64,000 nucleotides of DNA from NCBI GenBank assembly GCA_023614405.1, contig CM042689.1:280867533-280931532 (forward strand), read 5' to 3'. Below, one piece after another: positions 11,499 through 23,620 of this stretch. Source of the stretch: Avena insularis. Its lineage: Eukaryota > Streptophyta > Magnoliopsida > Poales > Poaceae. The translations under genes were made by a program, and so were the position numbers. The notes beneath the pieces were generated by a model. It searched no databases and was not told the origin of the DNA. It worked only from the letters and a program-made list of their open reading frames with translations. The stretch's first letter is position 1; each line of letters opens with the position of its first letter.

Positions 11499-14400
11499 AT
11501 GGATTTAGAACACATTAAGTTGTTATTGCGTTATCCTAGAGGAACTCCAGAGCACTTAGCTGGCGTAGATGGATTTCTGGAATTTGCATATAAAGATACG
11601 CCAACAGATACAAAGATTCGTTGTCCATGTGAAGATTGCGTGCACACTGTTCTACTATCAAGAGATGGTGTATGTGACCACTTGGTGTGCAATGGAATAC
11701 TTCAGAGTTATGATAAATGGGTTTTTCATGGTGAGTCTATATTAGAACAACCAGATCAGCAACCACAACCTCGCAATGAAGGAACGAATGCTCACATGCA
11801 CCAATTAATTAATGATGCAATTAGACAAGTATATGATGATGTTCCTATGAGTGACAATACTGATTTTCCAAATCCACCTTCACATGGACCAAACATAGAA
11901 GCAGAAAACTTTTACAAATTGATCAAAGACTCAGAGAAACCTTTGTGGCCAGAATGTGAACTATCTCAGCTATCCTTACTTGTGCTTTTGTTTAATATAA
12001 AATCCATGAACAAGTGGTCTGATAAATCATTTGGAGATCTACTTGATATTCTGCACATGGCTATTCCTAATGGAAAGGAACTTCCCCATAATTTTTATGA
12101 GTCTAAGAAGATTGTTTCGAAGTTAGGCCTCAGTTATGAAAAAATCCATGCTTGCACAAATAACTGCCAGTTGTTCTGGAAAGAAAAGGCAAATGATGAT
12201 TTTTGCTCTATCTGCAAGGCTTCTAGATGGAAAGATAAAGAACCCGAAACCAAGTTAACCAAAAACAAAGAAAGAAAGCAGTCCCAAGCAAAGTTTTAAG
12301 ATACTTCCCGATAAAGGAGAGGCTGAAAAGGTTCTTCATGTGCAAAGAAACAGCAGCTTTAGCACGATGGCACGATGAAGAGAGAACCAAGGATGGCTTG
12401 CTACGACATCCAGCTGATTCCTGGGCATGGAAACATTTTGATGAGAAGACAGGATTTGCATCCGATTCCCGCAATATTCGGTTTGGCCTAGCTACCGATG
12501 GATTTAATCCATATGGGATGTTGAGTTCTAGCTATAGTTGTTGGCCAGTTGTCTTAGTCATGTATAGCCTGCCTCCATGGCTATGCATGAAGGAAGCCTA
12601 CCTTTCATTGTCTTTAATAATTCCTGGACCTAAGAGCCCTGGAGATAATATCCATGTCTTTCTCCAACCCCTTTTAGAAGATTTGAAAGATCTATTTTTG
12701 AATGGCATTTCCACCTATGATGCATCCAAAAATCGAGTCTTTACTCTAAAAGCAGCCGTGTTGTGGACCATAAATGACTTACCTGCATTAGGAATGCTTG
12801 CTTCATATAAGGTGCATGGAGAATTTGCGTGTCCACCTTGCGGTGCAAATGCATGGACCAAGCGCTTGAAACATGGAAAAAAATATTGTTTTATGGGTCA
12901 CCGACAATCATTGCCACCTGATCATGAATTCCATAATGATGCTTCTTCTTTTGATGGAACAAGTGAGCATAGAGCAGAGCCTGGAACTTATTATGGGCGC
13001 CCTGTGCTAGATGATATAGCTGCTATCGGAGATTTTAAGAAGTCCAAAACTTACAAGGGAAAAAGCAGTCTATTCGACTTACCTTATTGGGACAGTAATC
13101 TCCTTCGACATAATCTTGATGTTATGCATATAGAGAAGAATGTGCTTGATAATATTTATGGCACACTTCTAAATTTGGACGGGAAGTCAAAAGATAATCT
13201 ACAGGCTCGTCAAGATCTCAAAGACATGAACATTAGAGAGGATCTCCATCCCAAACCAAAACCTTTAGGCAAGTTGTACTTACCACCTGCAAGCTTTACT
13301 ATGTGTAAAAGTGAGAAGCAATTATTCTGCAAAGTTCATCGAGATATAAGAGTGCCAGATTTATATTGTGGAAATATATCCAAATGTGTGAACTGTGTTG
13401 AAGGAAAAATTCATGGGCTGAAAACACATGATTGTCATGTCCTAATGCATCAACTCATGCCTATTGCTTTGAGAGGTATTCTACCAGATAACGTGACAAC
13501 AGTACTATTTGAACTATCATCTTACTTTCATGGAATATGTTCGAAAGTTCTTCATATAGATGAGCTTTCCCGTTTGGAATAAAGAGTAAAAATTACACTC
13601 TGCAAAATGGAGATGATATTCCCTCCTGGTTTTTTCACGGTTATGGTTCACTTAGTTGTCCATTTAGCGACCGAGTGTAAGATCGCTGGACCAGTTTGCT
13701 ACCGATGGATGTATTTCATTGAAAGGTAATCATTTGTTCTTAACCTAAATTCAGCTTTTATTTTTTTATTTCATGTCATATAGCTTGCTAACTTAATGGT
13801 TATGTATGTCCTACAGGTATCTTGGTAAGCTGAAGTCGTACTTCGCAATAAAGCTCGTCCGGAGGGTTCAATTGCAGAGTCATATTTGGCGGATGAATGT
13901 ATGGCATTTTGTTTAAGATACTTAGAGGGTTTGTCCACTAAGCATAACCAACCAGCAAGGAATGATGACACTCCACATCAATCTGAATCTTCCTTATTAT
14001 CATACGAGTCTATGTTGTTTCCTCCGGTAGGGAAATCTCTGGGAAGACCAATTGGTTACACTTTAGGCGAAAACGAGGCAGTACAAGCCCATAGATATGT
14101 GCTATTCAATTGTGACGCTGTCAAGCCATATTTAGAGTAAATCTCATGGCACAACTTCTTAATATTTTTATTATTAAGTTTTGATCTAAACATGGTCTTT
14201 GTGTTTTAGAAAACATGGTGCTTCTTTGAGAAGAATCAACCAAGGAAACGCCTAGATCCAAATACCTTTGAGAAGATGCAACATGAACAATTTCCTGAAT
14301 GGTTCAGGGATCATGTAAGTTCCATTCTGCAATCTATTCATGATTTATTTATTGTTCATTTAAATTAAGCTTACTTATTACATTGCTTTGGTACAGGTCA

Positions 14401-15095
14401 TGCAATTGGAGAGGGATAATGGTACTAGCAGCATCGCTGAGGATATTAGATGGTTGGCCCGTGGTCCACTCCAGGTTGCAACAAGGCATAGAGCTTTTAA
14501 CATTCGTGGGTACAGATTTATACCCAAGCGTTATGACAAGGTAACTCAAAATAGTGGAGTTGTTCTAATCGCAAAAACATCAAGCTACACTTTTGCACGT
14601 GACAAAAACCCAATCCTTGGAAATGTCATGTACTTTGGAAGGATAGTTGACATAATTGAGTTAGACTACTATAGAAAATTTTCAATTGTGTTGTTTAAGT
14701 GCGAATGGGTTGATCCTACCGAAGGAAAAGGTGTGCAAATAGATAAGTATGGTTGTACACTTGTAAACTTCTCGCATCAAATTCACACAGGTAAAAGGGC
14801 AGGTGATGAACCTTTTGTGTTTGCTAATCAAGTTGACCAAGTATTTTACGTGGATGACCATCTTTATCAAGTATGGTCAATTGCTTTGAAGATGAAGCCT
14901 CGAGATGATTTTGAAATGGGTGAAGAGTGGAACGATGTGGAAACTGAACCTTATCATGTCAGCAATTTCTTGGAGCTTTTTGATATTGCCCATCAGAAAC
15001 AAACTTGGATGAGAAGAGATATAGAGGGAGCTACCGTAGATGCTCCCATGGTGTCACTTGATGAAACAGTACCTGATGAGACAATACCTCAATAA
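11499..15095 (+). pseudogene. TNP2-type CACTA transposase, frameshifted pseudogene
   Basis: This would be the DNA-cutting transposase of the element. Exon 1 starts at ATG 11499 with a Transposase-associated N-terminal domain (residues about 10-80: CPCEDC, then HLVCNG, YDKWVFHGE), then a cysteine pair region (CTNNC...CSICK). After a frameshift near 12262-12278 follows the tnp2 domain: RYFPIKERLKRFF, DGFNPYGML, DVMHIEKNVLDN, then a DUF4218-like region (MEMIFPPGFF, HLVVHL). Breaks: the frameshift, TAA at 13580-13582, a frameshift near 13843 and another near 14243. Probable introns are 13726-13816, 14137-14209 and 14315-14396 (GT..AG). The last exon, 14397-15095, is intact and matches DUF4216 ([35 protein letters not shown]). 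Not functional as it stands. Confidence 0.9.
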
Positions 15096-16130
15096 AGGTC
15101 AGCTTCTTGTGTGATTCACTTGCTACATTTTCTTCAACAGTGGATGAATTATAGAAGCAACAACATCATCTATTTAAATTGTGATTTTAGCGCAAGGTGT
15201 TTTCTAGATTAATTTATATTTCTATTGGACTTTTGCTTTTGCGTGCAGGTTCATTGGATTCTGAATGTGGAGTGGATCTGAAAGCCTAGAATGAAGCAAT
15301 TACTGTTCATTTTCTGGAGACTATTTGTTGTCAGACTTAATTTTTGTATATTTGTAGTTGTGCGTTAGAGTAGTTGCTTGATTTCCCACCTGCTATTTGT
15401 GCATTGCAATTCCTTGTAAGTTGCAGCTGTACTTTGTTGCTAGTCATGTAAGGTGGTCACTTGGAAGTACAGTTGCTGGGCCTTGCTTGCAGCTCTATGT
15501 GACAGCAAGAAAGTTACAGGACTGAAGCGTAATCTTAAGATTTTGGGGAAGCTGATCTGGTTGCATTAATAAGACATACTTGGCATATTTATGCATTTTG
15601 AAATGCCTTTCAACTTAGTACACGAATTAGTGCTATTGCTAGATTTTCTTGCTCCAGAATTCATTGCATTCAGTTTTGGAGCTCTATTTTTTTCTCCTGG
15701 CTTAGTTGTTGATGCGTCAGCTTTTGCTGATATTTAAGTTTCATATGTATCAACAATGGCTAGTCACGATCTTTGTTGAGAAGTGCTGCAAAAGGAAAAC
15801 TTCTGTTTAAAAGGTCTCTACCACTGGTTAACTCTGCTCAAACAGAGATCCAAGGTTTTTAAGATGATTTCTGACATTCATATTGGTTTTAAAGTGTGGT
15901 GCCTTAGCGGCATGCTTATTTTGGGCTTGCCGCAAGTGTAAGGTTATCTAGGACATGTTCTACAGGCTGCAGATAGGTAAGGTACCATCTCACGGCCTTT
16001 CCTTGCCATTGCCCACTCATCAGTGGATTGCTCGTGATTTAGTCTCGAGGTTGTCATGTATGTATGTGGTGTATTGAAGTTCAACCTAAAACAGGTATCT
16101 GATCCTGATGTTGTGACAATATGTGTATAG
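15096..16130 (+). other. CACTA 3' region of the transposase gene, no gene seen
   Basis: T-rich, stop-dense sequence following the DUF4216 exon. Probably 3' UTR and intergenic DNA of the element; no conserved frame or repeat recognised. A GCAG|GTTC acceptor-like site at about 15250 could belong to a 3' UTR intron. Confidence 0.4.
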
Positions 16131-17014
16131 TGCTATTCTCTCTTGAAATCATTTAGTAAGCAAAGATGAAGATAAGCCAGGCGAACACAAAACGACGATA
16201 TATTTGAATCTTTATCGTTCCCGCCGGCGAGTGCTCGGCCACAAGGTGTTCGACAGATACGCTCATAAGTTTGGCGACCGATTTTTATTACATAACAGGG
16301 GAATTGACTCTCAGTCGTCGATGGAATGGGCTCATGCGGCGGGGCCGACGCGGCATTGTCGTCCGTCTCGCCGGTGAAGGCCGCCGGGTTGGAGGAAGTC
16401 AAAGCAGAGCTCGGCGTGGGAGCGTTCGGCGCAGGCGCGTTCGGCGCAGATCGGCGAGAATCCAGCGGGTGAGCCGTCGCTCGCCTGGCTTCCCCAGTGT
16501 GGTGGGTACGGCGCCTCCATCAACCCCGACCGCGTCGCCGCCGCCTGCTTCGCCTTCATCATCGCCTGCTCTTCGGCCGCCGCCTTCACCATCGACTTCT
16601 CCTCCTCTGCTTGCTGTTGCTGGAGCTTCGCCCTCTCCTTCATGTCCTTCCGTTCGGCCGACGAGATCTGCCTGGCGTTCTCCTTCTTCTCCCACTCAGC
16701 CGAGGACATGCCCTCCGGCTTCATCGGCGACGCTCTCAGCTTCCTCGCCTTCTTCTCCATCGGACCCTCGTCGATAGAGCTCGGCGAAGTGGCGGGAGTG
16801 GCGCCTTCTCTCGCCGACAGAGCTGGCCCATGCCCGTTTTCGCTGAGTATGGCGTTCCCAGAGTGTACCCGGGATCCTGGGTATGGCCTGGGTAGGCCGG
16901 ACCAAAACACGCCGAAATCCGGACGAAAATAGGTCCCTGGATACGCGACTGGGCCGATTTTTGACGTCCAGACCGAAATTCGACGTCCTGGGTAGGCGAG
17001 TGGAGATGCTCTTA
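16131..17014 (-). mobile_element. GC-rich Harbinger-like insertion with a coding-like fragment
   Basis: A strongly GC-rich island inside AT-rich CACTA DNA. Its right end carries GTGGAGATGCTC followed by TTA (17000-17014), which on the minus strand gives the GAGCATCTCCAC type of terminus with a 3-bp TTA flank known from PIF/Harbinger MITEs. The left end is not clear. The minus-strand frame 16332-16910 (192 residues) has a lysine/glutamate/glutamine-rich, probably coiled-coil region (EWEKKENARQ, ERAKLQQQQAEEEK, MMKAKQAAAT) then LMEAPYPPHWG, which looks like protein rather than chance. I cannot name the family with confidence; it may be a captured or DNA-binding-partner ORF fragment. Confidence 0.45.
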
Positions 17015-17019
17015 GACCC

Positions 17020-17200
17020 TTAGAGCATCTCCACTAGCATTCCTAGGAGGGCCTTAGCAAGCCGGCCTTTTCATCCGGATGGCGAGTCTCGCTTAGCCAC
17101 GTTTCCAGGACACCGAATCCCGCTCGATTTGGCCCAACTTTCAACCGGCATTCCTAGGACGAACCCGGGACATCGAGAGTCGCCTAGGAATGCCAGATGA
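17020..17200 (+). mobile_element. Second Harbinger-like end, head to head with the first
   Basis: TTA then GAGCATCTCCACT (17020-17035) begins a segment resembling the reverse complement of the preceding element's end (CCTAGGA, CCGGA, CGGCATTCC). The opposite terminus is not found, so the element is probably truncated or rearranged. Only the left end is supported. Confidence 0.4.
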
Positions 17201-17575
17201 AAGGAAAAAAAGGGTGGGCCAACCCTGTCGGCGAGACAACCCATTCCCCACTGCGATTCGGCTCTCCCGCGGCACATAGCATTCCCCACCACGCCGTCGC
17301 TGACCGCCGATCGCTTCTCCTCGAAAGCACGCCCCACCACGGCCGCCCGTCCACTGCCGTCGCCTGCGCGTGGGGAAAAGGAGAACCTCACGCCTGGCCT
17401 TTGGGCTTTGTCCGTGACAAGGAGGAAGGGAGAGTCGTGTGGCGGAACTGTGGTCCCATCGTGGGCGACATGGAGGAAGAAGAATTGTAACATTTATATC
17501 ATCGGTCTCCATGAATAATATACAGTGTGCTAGAATTTATTTTCGTAAGTAAATATAAATGCATTTGAGTATTTA
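17201..17575. other. Spacer within CACTA, GC-rich then AT-rich, no gene seen
   Basis: GC-rich to about 17470, possibly the remainder of the Harbinger-like segment, then AT-rich. Open frames exist on both strands but show no recognisable domain. Confidence 0.3.
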
Positions 17576-17703
17576 TTATTTCTTTCTATGCAAATTAATT
17601 GACTTGGTATTGTCTAGATTCAAAGATATCTATCACTAAAACATGTCTACATACACCCGAATCTAGATAAATTTGAGTTAAATAATTTATATCGGAGAGA
17701 GTA
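17576..17703. mobile_element. Degenerate Stowaway (Tc1/mariner) MITE
   Basis: The core with GTCTAGATTCAAAGATATC, CACTAAAACATGTCTA and CGAATCTAGATAAATTTGAG, and the terminal CGGAGAGAGTA, match the layout of grass Stowaway MITEs as I remember them (terminus CTCCCTCCGT, TA target). The left terminus is poorly kept, so the start is approximate. Confidence 0.6.
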
Positions 17704-19115
17704 TATATATTCACAATATTATTGTAAGTAATCATTAGTAAAAAGGTTATTTTAATTAAAATTTTATTTCTTGTTAAAGGAGAATGAAGAAATTTGGAGC
17801 CGGAAAAAAATTGTATGACCGAGACATTGATTTCGACTCCCTCCATCTTTATTCTCAAAACAAAAGACTCTCTTCTTCTTTTCGTTCCATTTTTTCCCTC
17901 CACCTTTTTATTTCCCTCCATTCTTTCGCTCTCAGGTAGTCTTTAATCTGCTCAAAAAAATAATTACCCGCGCTAATTTTAGGCTGACCCCACTTCTCAT
18001 AGGAAGTCCGCAAGTGTCCCGAGTAAAAATTGGAAGAGAACAAATCTATCCTCAAAATCAGCTACCAGACCACATAAACAGCGGTTCCTTATTTCTACTC
18101 GCATCAAGGTCATCTCACGCACAGGTGGTCATCCGTGGTCATACTCATCCGCACGGCCGCCGGGTGGCAGCAGCATCCCCTTGGAGTTCATCAGGTTAGT
18201 GGCCTCCCTTCCGATCCCTTCTCTTCTATTGATCCCTTTACCCCAGATCCACTTCTCTAACTCAAATACCATGGATCTCCTAGTCCTAGGAGCAGAAGGC
18301 TGTTGTCGATAGCACCCCAACGAGTTCATCAGGTCAGCCGGCCTCCTCTCCCGATCCCTAATCTTGCTATTCCTATGCTATAACTCAATTTCCCAATTTC
18401 CATCGGTCATCGCAGGCAGAACCATACGGTGGTGGTAGGGACTCTGCGAAGAATTCGTCAGGTCAGTGCCCTCCTCTCCCCAATCCCTGATCCCTCTCCC
18501 ACACAATTTCCGCTCCCCCTTTCACTTCACGCGAACAAAATTTTGCGGTTCGAACGCGGGTAGGTTCCGTTTTCATTTTTTTTCATCTTAGTAGGTCGTC
18601 CCACAGGTTCTGTTTGGCCTTTTTTTTGTGCTGGTGTTTATTCTTGCTGGCATTATATCTTTATTTGATTGTAGGAGCCTTAGCAAATAATCATTCAAAT
18701 TGTTTGTTTTCCCCATTTTGTATTTGGGGAAAAAAGGAGTTGCGATGAATTGTATGGTTTAGATTACAGATGCAGGTGGACACGCCGGCGAACAAGGCGG
18801 ACAGTCCGCCAAAAATAAATTAGCTACATACGACTGCATACGTGATTAGTTCCTTTGGTGATTAGCAAACGAACTTGGTTAGGCGGACATATCTGGATCT
18901 AGGTGGACGTCCGCTTACATGCCTAGTTTAGATTTTGGCGCCAGGCCAGCCCCATGCATGAACACACTAGATAGGAACTCGGTCAAAGGGAGAGAGAGAG
19001 AGAAATACCGCATTGCTAGAGATAGGAGTACCTACCAGCTCAGAGGGAGAGAGAGTCAAATAGTTTGCCTCATGTATGTGTCATTGACTGACTCTTTGCA
19101 AGGTTCTACACAGAT
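17704..19115 (+). other. CACTA spacer and leader of the second transposase gene
   Basis: No coding gene supported. It contains the leader repeat array at 18194-18480, a T-rich stretch to about 18760, and a purine-rich (GAGA) stretch near 18989-19052 just upstream of the start of the second gene. A second CTCCCTCC motif at 17838 hints at another MITE end, unpaired. Confidence 0.35.
18194..18480 (+). repeat. Tandem leader repeats upstream of second CACTA gene
   Basis: The motif TCATCAGGT(T/C)AG...CCTCC(C/T)...CGATCCC occurs at about 18187, 18326 and 18459 (here GTCAGGTCAG), spaced about 135 bp, each followed by a pyrimidine-rich tract. A fourth relative precedes the TNP2-type gene at 11272. 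Probably duplicated promoter/leader units, each with a potential splice donor (inference). Confidence 0.5.
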
Positions 19116-21000
19116 ATGACAAGGAAAAAAATGCATGTCGTGGACTCTAGTGAAGAATATTTGGTGGAGGAACAGATCGAACAACAGAATTGTATTGAAC
19201 AAGTTCCAGAATCATCTGATCTCCAGGTAATAACAAGTAATATTGAAGAAGGCTTCACAAATTCTGATGTTGATGATGGTGATAATGGCGAAGGTAATTT
19301 GGATGTTATTCCTTATTCACTGCAATAGAAAACTAGTCATCACCATACGAGATAATTCTTAGCTGAATATTTTAATGTATTTTAATGTTAATGTGACACT
19401 GGTCAGGTGTAAATGGAGGAATAAAAGATCGTAAGAAGAGAAAGCTTAAAGATATCTGGAACCTTCCAAGAGGGAAAAGAATTGTGGTTAAATGCAATGA
19501 TTTAGATCAACCAATTGGAAAAGAAGCTAAACATCTTGGAAACTTTCTTGGCACGATTGCCAGGAATGGATCCTTGTGTAGCTTGTCCTACAAGGACTGG
19601 AGATTGTTGATAGGAGAAACAGATATAGAAACGAAGGAAAGGGTAAACTTAAAGGCTATACTTGACCAAGTAAAGGTAAATTGTACTGTGTCTTTTACTA
19701 GATTCATATATTTTACCTTAAATTTTACTTAGGCTATTGTTTTTATTATATAGATGAGGTTCCTTTATCCTGCTTAATTGGAGCCATATATATTAAAAAC
19801 AATTAGAGACCGATGGAGGCAACATAAATCAGATCTGAAAGCACAACATTTTCATGAGAAAAAGAGTATTGAAGCAAATTACAACAATTGGCCAAAGGGA
19901 GTGAGTCCGGATCAGTGGAGAGCTCTAGTGAATAACTGGACTAGCCAGAAAGCAAAGGTACATAGACATTTATGAAGTTTATCATTTACATTTCATCTAT
20001 CAAATTAGCTTTTCCACAGAAGTACAAAGATATGCTCATATTTTCCCTTTATTCTTTGGTAGGATATAAGTTCTTAAAATAGGGAAAATTGTGGGAAGAG
20101 GAAGTCCACACATACAGCTGGAACTAAGAGTTTTTCTCGAAACAGAGAAGAATTGGTACAATTTTATATATTATACGCATCTCTTTTCCATTCATATAAT
20201 GTACCAGCATCACCCAACTCCTTAACTAATTTATTCATCTGTTATTAGAGAGAACAAGATCCAGAGAAGAAGTATCCTCATAGGGCTGTCTTGTTCATCC
20301 ATACACACAAGCCTATAACCAAGAATAACAAGAATATTAATGCACATGTGGTATATTCTCATCTCTCAGCCATTCATAGTTTGTGCATTTATTTCATACA
20401 TATCTTCATCTTATTTTCCTTGTGTTTAGGAAGAGCTGAAGGGTATCTTAAAGAACCAACCAGAGTTAGCAGATAACAAGCAAGGAAAGACTGCTTGGAA
20501 AGGCGATGCACTGAATAGAGTTCTAGGAGATGAAAAATCTGGCCATGTACATGGTTTGGGACTAGTTCCTAATCCAAACAAAGTTTTTGATGTGTCAACT
20601 TCCCATCGTTTCTACACATTTTACTTCATTGGAGGATATACCAAACGAAGCCCTGCTAGCTTTTAGACTTGACATGGAAAAAATGGGACAACATGTGAAA
20701 AATCAAGATTCTGTAATTCTGGAACTAAAAGAGAAGATAAGAAAGTTAGAAGGAGAATCGAATCAGGTAAATTTATAGTAACTTCACCACCATTTATTTT
20801 TATAACTAATTTCATTGCTATGGCACTTGGAGATGATGCTCCTAGTTCTGATCCAGCGCCTACACATGGAGATGATGCTCCTGTAGATGGACATTATATG
20901 AAAAGGAAGGTGTGTACCTTTTTGAAGTACATGATACATTTCTCAAAGTTAACTCCGATAAATATGGTCTCACCTTTTATTTTTATTTCTCTACCTGTAG

Positions 21001-21843
21001 AGAGTATATGGTACTTCTTCTAGTAAACGAATCCCAATGGTTGAGGAACAAAATAATTTGATGGTATTGTATAAATGTGATTTTACGTCCCAGCCATAAC
21101 TTTAGAGAAACAATTGATTTTTTTTACCTTTCACTACAGATCAAGCAAAGTGGTTCACATGGTTTGGACTCGCAACCATCAAACAAGCGGGATGCTACGT
21201 ATAAGGTTTGCTTATTAATTATTGTCTGGAACCTAGCATTGTTCATGATAAAAAAATGATGCTTGAATTGTTCACGTTGTAATGGCTCACTTCTTTTTCC
21301 CAAACTTGTGATGTATTCCTTTATCACAGAACAAAGAAAGTTTTGTTCCAAATGGAAATGCTCAACAAGGGGAGAAAAATGCTGTTGCACACAATGTTAG
21401 TTCACTCTTACTTTTGGAACTTATTACCATTTTGAATTTTGAAGTATCATATTTTTGTTGGTAATGTATTATTGCATTATAATTTCAGAACAAGGAAATA
21501 TTCTCCCAACATAATGACAAGCAAAGATTAACTAGAGTATCAACATCAAACAAGGTATGTCTGCATCATCATATGAAGATCTGTGTTCAAAGTTTGGTAC
21601 TCCAATGATTATTACAACAATTTGACATATGGCTATCAGCATGATGTCCTGAACAAGAAGAACTCAAAAGGGGCTAATGCATCCATGCTTTCTAATGTAA
21701 ACACGCACCTTCTAAATATGTTGTTTCTAACATTTTACTTGCATTGGAGCTTACATATTACATGATATCTTTTATAGAAACAACAAAGTGGTTCACTAGG
21801 ATGTTTGGGTGCCGGTTCATGGATGGGTGGCGGTTCACTAGCG
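21001..21843 (+). repeat. Array of phase-0 micro-exons (57-66 nt) inside the second CACTA gene
   Basis: Consecutive GT..AG-bounded open blocks: 21001-21063 (63 nt), 21140-21205 (66), 21330-21395 (66), 21489-21554 (66), 21640-21696 (57), 21778-21843 (66). All are phase 0. Start-to-start spacing is 138-190 bp. Several encode similar peptides (NKESFVPNG / NKEIFSQHN; IKQSGSHG / KQQSGSLG). The simplest reading is tandem duplication of an exon-plus-intron unit giving a polar, low-complexity 22-residue repeat domain. The exon calls are by eye. Confidence 0.6.
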
Positions 21844-21998
21844 GTAAGATTGCTCAACTTTGTTGTGTGCATGATTACTTGAAAAATGTTTTTTATTATA
21901 TAACATATTTTCTCATTTCATTCCTTCTGTTTAGATTGCTTAATCTTATTATGTGTATAATTACATGGAAAGAAATTTCTTTATATCAAATATTCTCA

Positions 21999-23250
21999 GT
22001 GGCGATTCTAGAATGAAATTAGAGGGTAGGCTCGAAATAACAGATCCCTCAAGTTAACTAGATTGTCATTAATCAATGCAATATATCTCGTGTACTATAG
22101 GTTCTTTTATCAATGCATGACATTCTAAATTCAATGGCTACAGTAAAAAAAATACAAAAACATACCTTGCTAAGCTGCTAACATAAAACATAAGTATCTT
22201 TGAAAATAAATATACTCGTCAAGTATCTAGTGAGCTGCATGGTAAGATTAGAAAATTAGTGAAACATCGATAAAAATGACCAATGCTCTAAATAATTTTA
22301 CGTACCACTAAGATGATATGATTCTTTGTTTAGGAAGATGTCCAGTACTGTCTTTCATAGCTTGAAATCGTTTTATTATCTTGGCATCCTCAGTACTTTT
22401 GAATATTCGTCACTCAGTGTAGCATACCAAAGTCATTGGAGATCAGCTAGATTTTTGTCAGCCGATTTGAGTGATCGTTTCTTCATTTGCAGATCTATTG
22501 ACAGAATAATACGTTAGTGACAAATTTATATAGATTACTTGATACAAATGAGGCAATTATTTAAGATTGATTTGAGCCTAATGAATTACCTAAACATGCA
22601 TTTGACAGTTCCTATGGGTATACATGAGGTGTAGACCGAAACTGAATAACTTGACAGAGTTAGCGAGGGATCAATGGTTGCCTTGAAGCCCTGAGTCCGG
22701 CAGTCCGGCACCATGGCGGCATGGCCGATTCTCGCCTGCCTGTGAGTGTAGTTCGAGGGACCGCAGTTTTGTCCGTCTCCGCCGCCGCACGCCGTGTGAC
22801 CTGGCCGAAGAGACGAGGGGCGAGACGAGGGGCGATGGATCAAGTTTGGCTGCTGTACGGCTGTAGGTCTCCGCTAATGGACCAAATACATGTACCACGA
22901 GGCCTAGTCAAGAAAACACTTGCTGATTTTCTTTTCTTTCCTGCATATCGAGAACACATGTCTAGAAAACAGGCAGTCCCCTGAGAACAGGAGAAGCTTC
23001 AGTTGATTGCTAAACAACTAGAGTTTGTATATTGGATAATATTTTTGCAAAACTGGAGGTGAGGCTCAAGCCTAACGAAGCCTTACTGGCAAAATCGCCC
23101 CTGAATATTCTCACGTTCATCCTTTCATGTAAGATTCACTTGATGCGAGTGATAATTCTTTATCTTAGTTTAAGTTTGATTACATTCTTTAAACAAATCT
23201 ATTTTTATAGTTTTTTTTGCGGAGGATGGGCATGCGCCCACCAATTCTAA
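21999..23250. mobile_element. Probable hAT-like insertion in an intron of the second CACTA gene
   Basis: Starts with CAGTGGCGATTCTAGAATG, resembling the CAGTGGCGGA terminus of common grass hAT-like elements, and includes near 23225-23245 a GGGCATGCGCCCACC palindrome typical of their opposite side. It contains a GC-rich patch at 22680-22850. The right terminus and TSD are not clear, so the right limit is approximate. Confidence 0.35.
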
Positions 23251-23620
23251 CTTTTTTGTCAAACTAACAGGTAGGCACTAACGTATTCTTGAAGAGCCTA
23301 TCAAGTGGAAACAAGGATGTTGTTATCGCGACAATTGTAAGTTGTGATCCAAAATATAAACTTGATGGTGTTGAAATAACAAATCAATTTTGGGCTGTAC
23401 ATGTCAATGCCGCATTTGTGAAAACTGAAGAGTTGGTACGAAAACAAAAAAATTGTACCATTCTTGGTAATGCTGAAGGAACAAGAATTGCATGGCCGTC
23501 AACCTTTGTATGTGACAGCTATTTTACTATCTCATTATTTGCATTATGTTATGTTGTTTCTTCCAAATGTTGTGCTAATAGTTTACCTATTTTTTGTAGA
23601 TTCAAAAGATAAATCGATGA

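Larger units (their letters stand above)
19116..23620 (+). pseudogene. Second CACTA gene, Transposase_24 / Ptta-En-Spm-like, multi-exon, broken
   Basis: Likely the accessory (TNP1-like) protein binding element ends; role inferred from position and family. Exons read by eye: 19116-19293 (acidic), 19407-19675 (LPRGKRIVVKCND, LGTIARNG, YKDWRLL), 19753-19957 (WRQHKSDLK, PKGVSPDQWRALVNNW), 20063-20155 (HTAGTKSFSRNREEL), 20249-20349 (DPEKKYPHRAVLFIHTHKP), 20430-20766 (LGLVPNPNKVF, then coiled-coil-like LELKEKIRKLEGES), an exon ending at 20909, micro-exons 21001-21843, 23271-23507 (QFWAVHV, AEGTRIAWPSTF) and 23600-23620 (stop TGA). Breaks: TAA at 19774-19776, TAA at 20075-20077 and a frameshift near 20600-20640. 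The 1.4 kb gap before 23271 holds a probable insertion. Confidence 0.75.

Noticed and set aside
16399..16895. Plus-strand arginine/proline-rich frames opposite the 192-codon frame
   Set aside because: Composition typical of antisense shadows of GC-rich DNA; the minus-strand frame has the more protein-like sequence.
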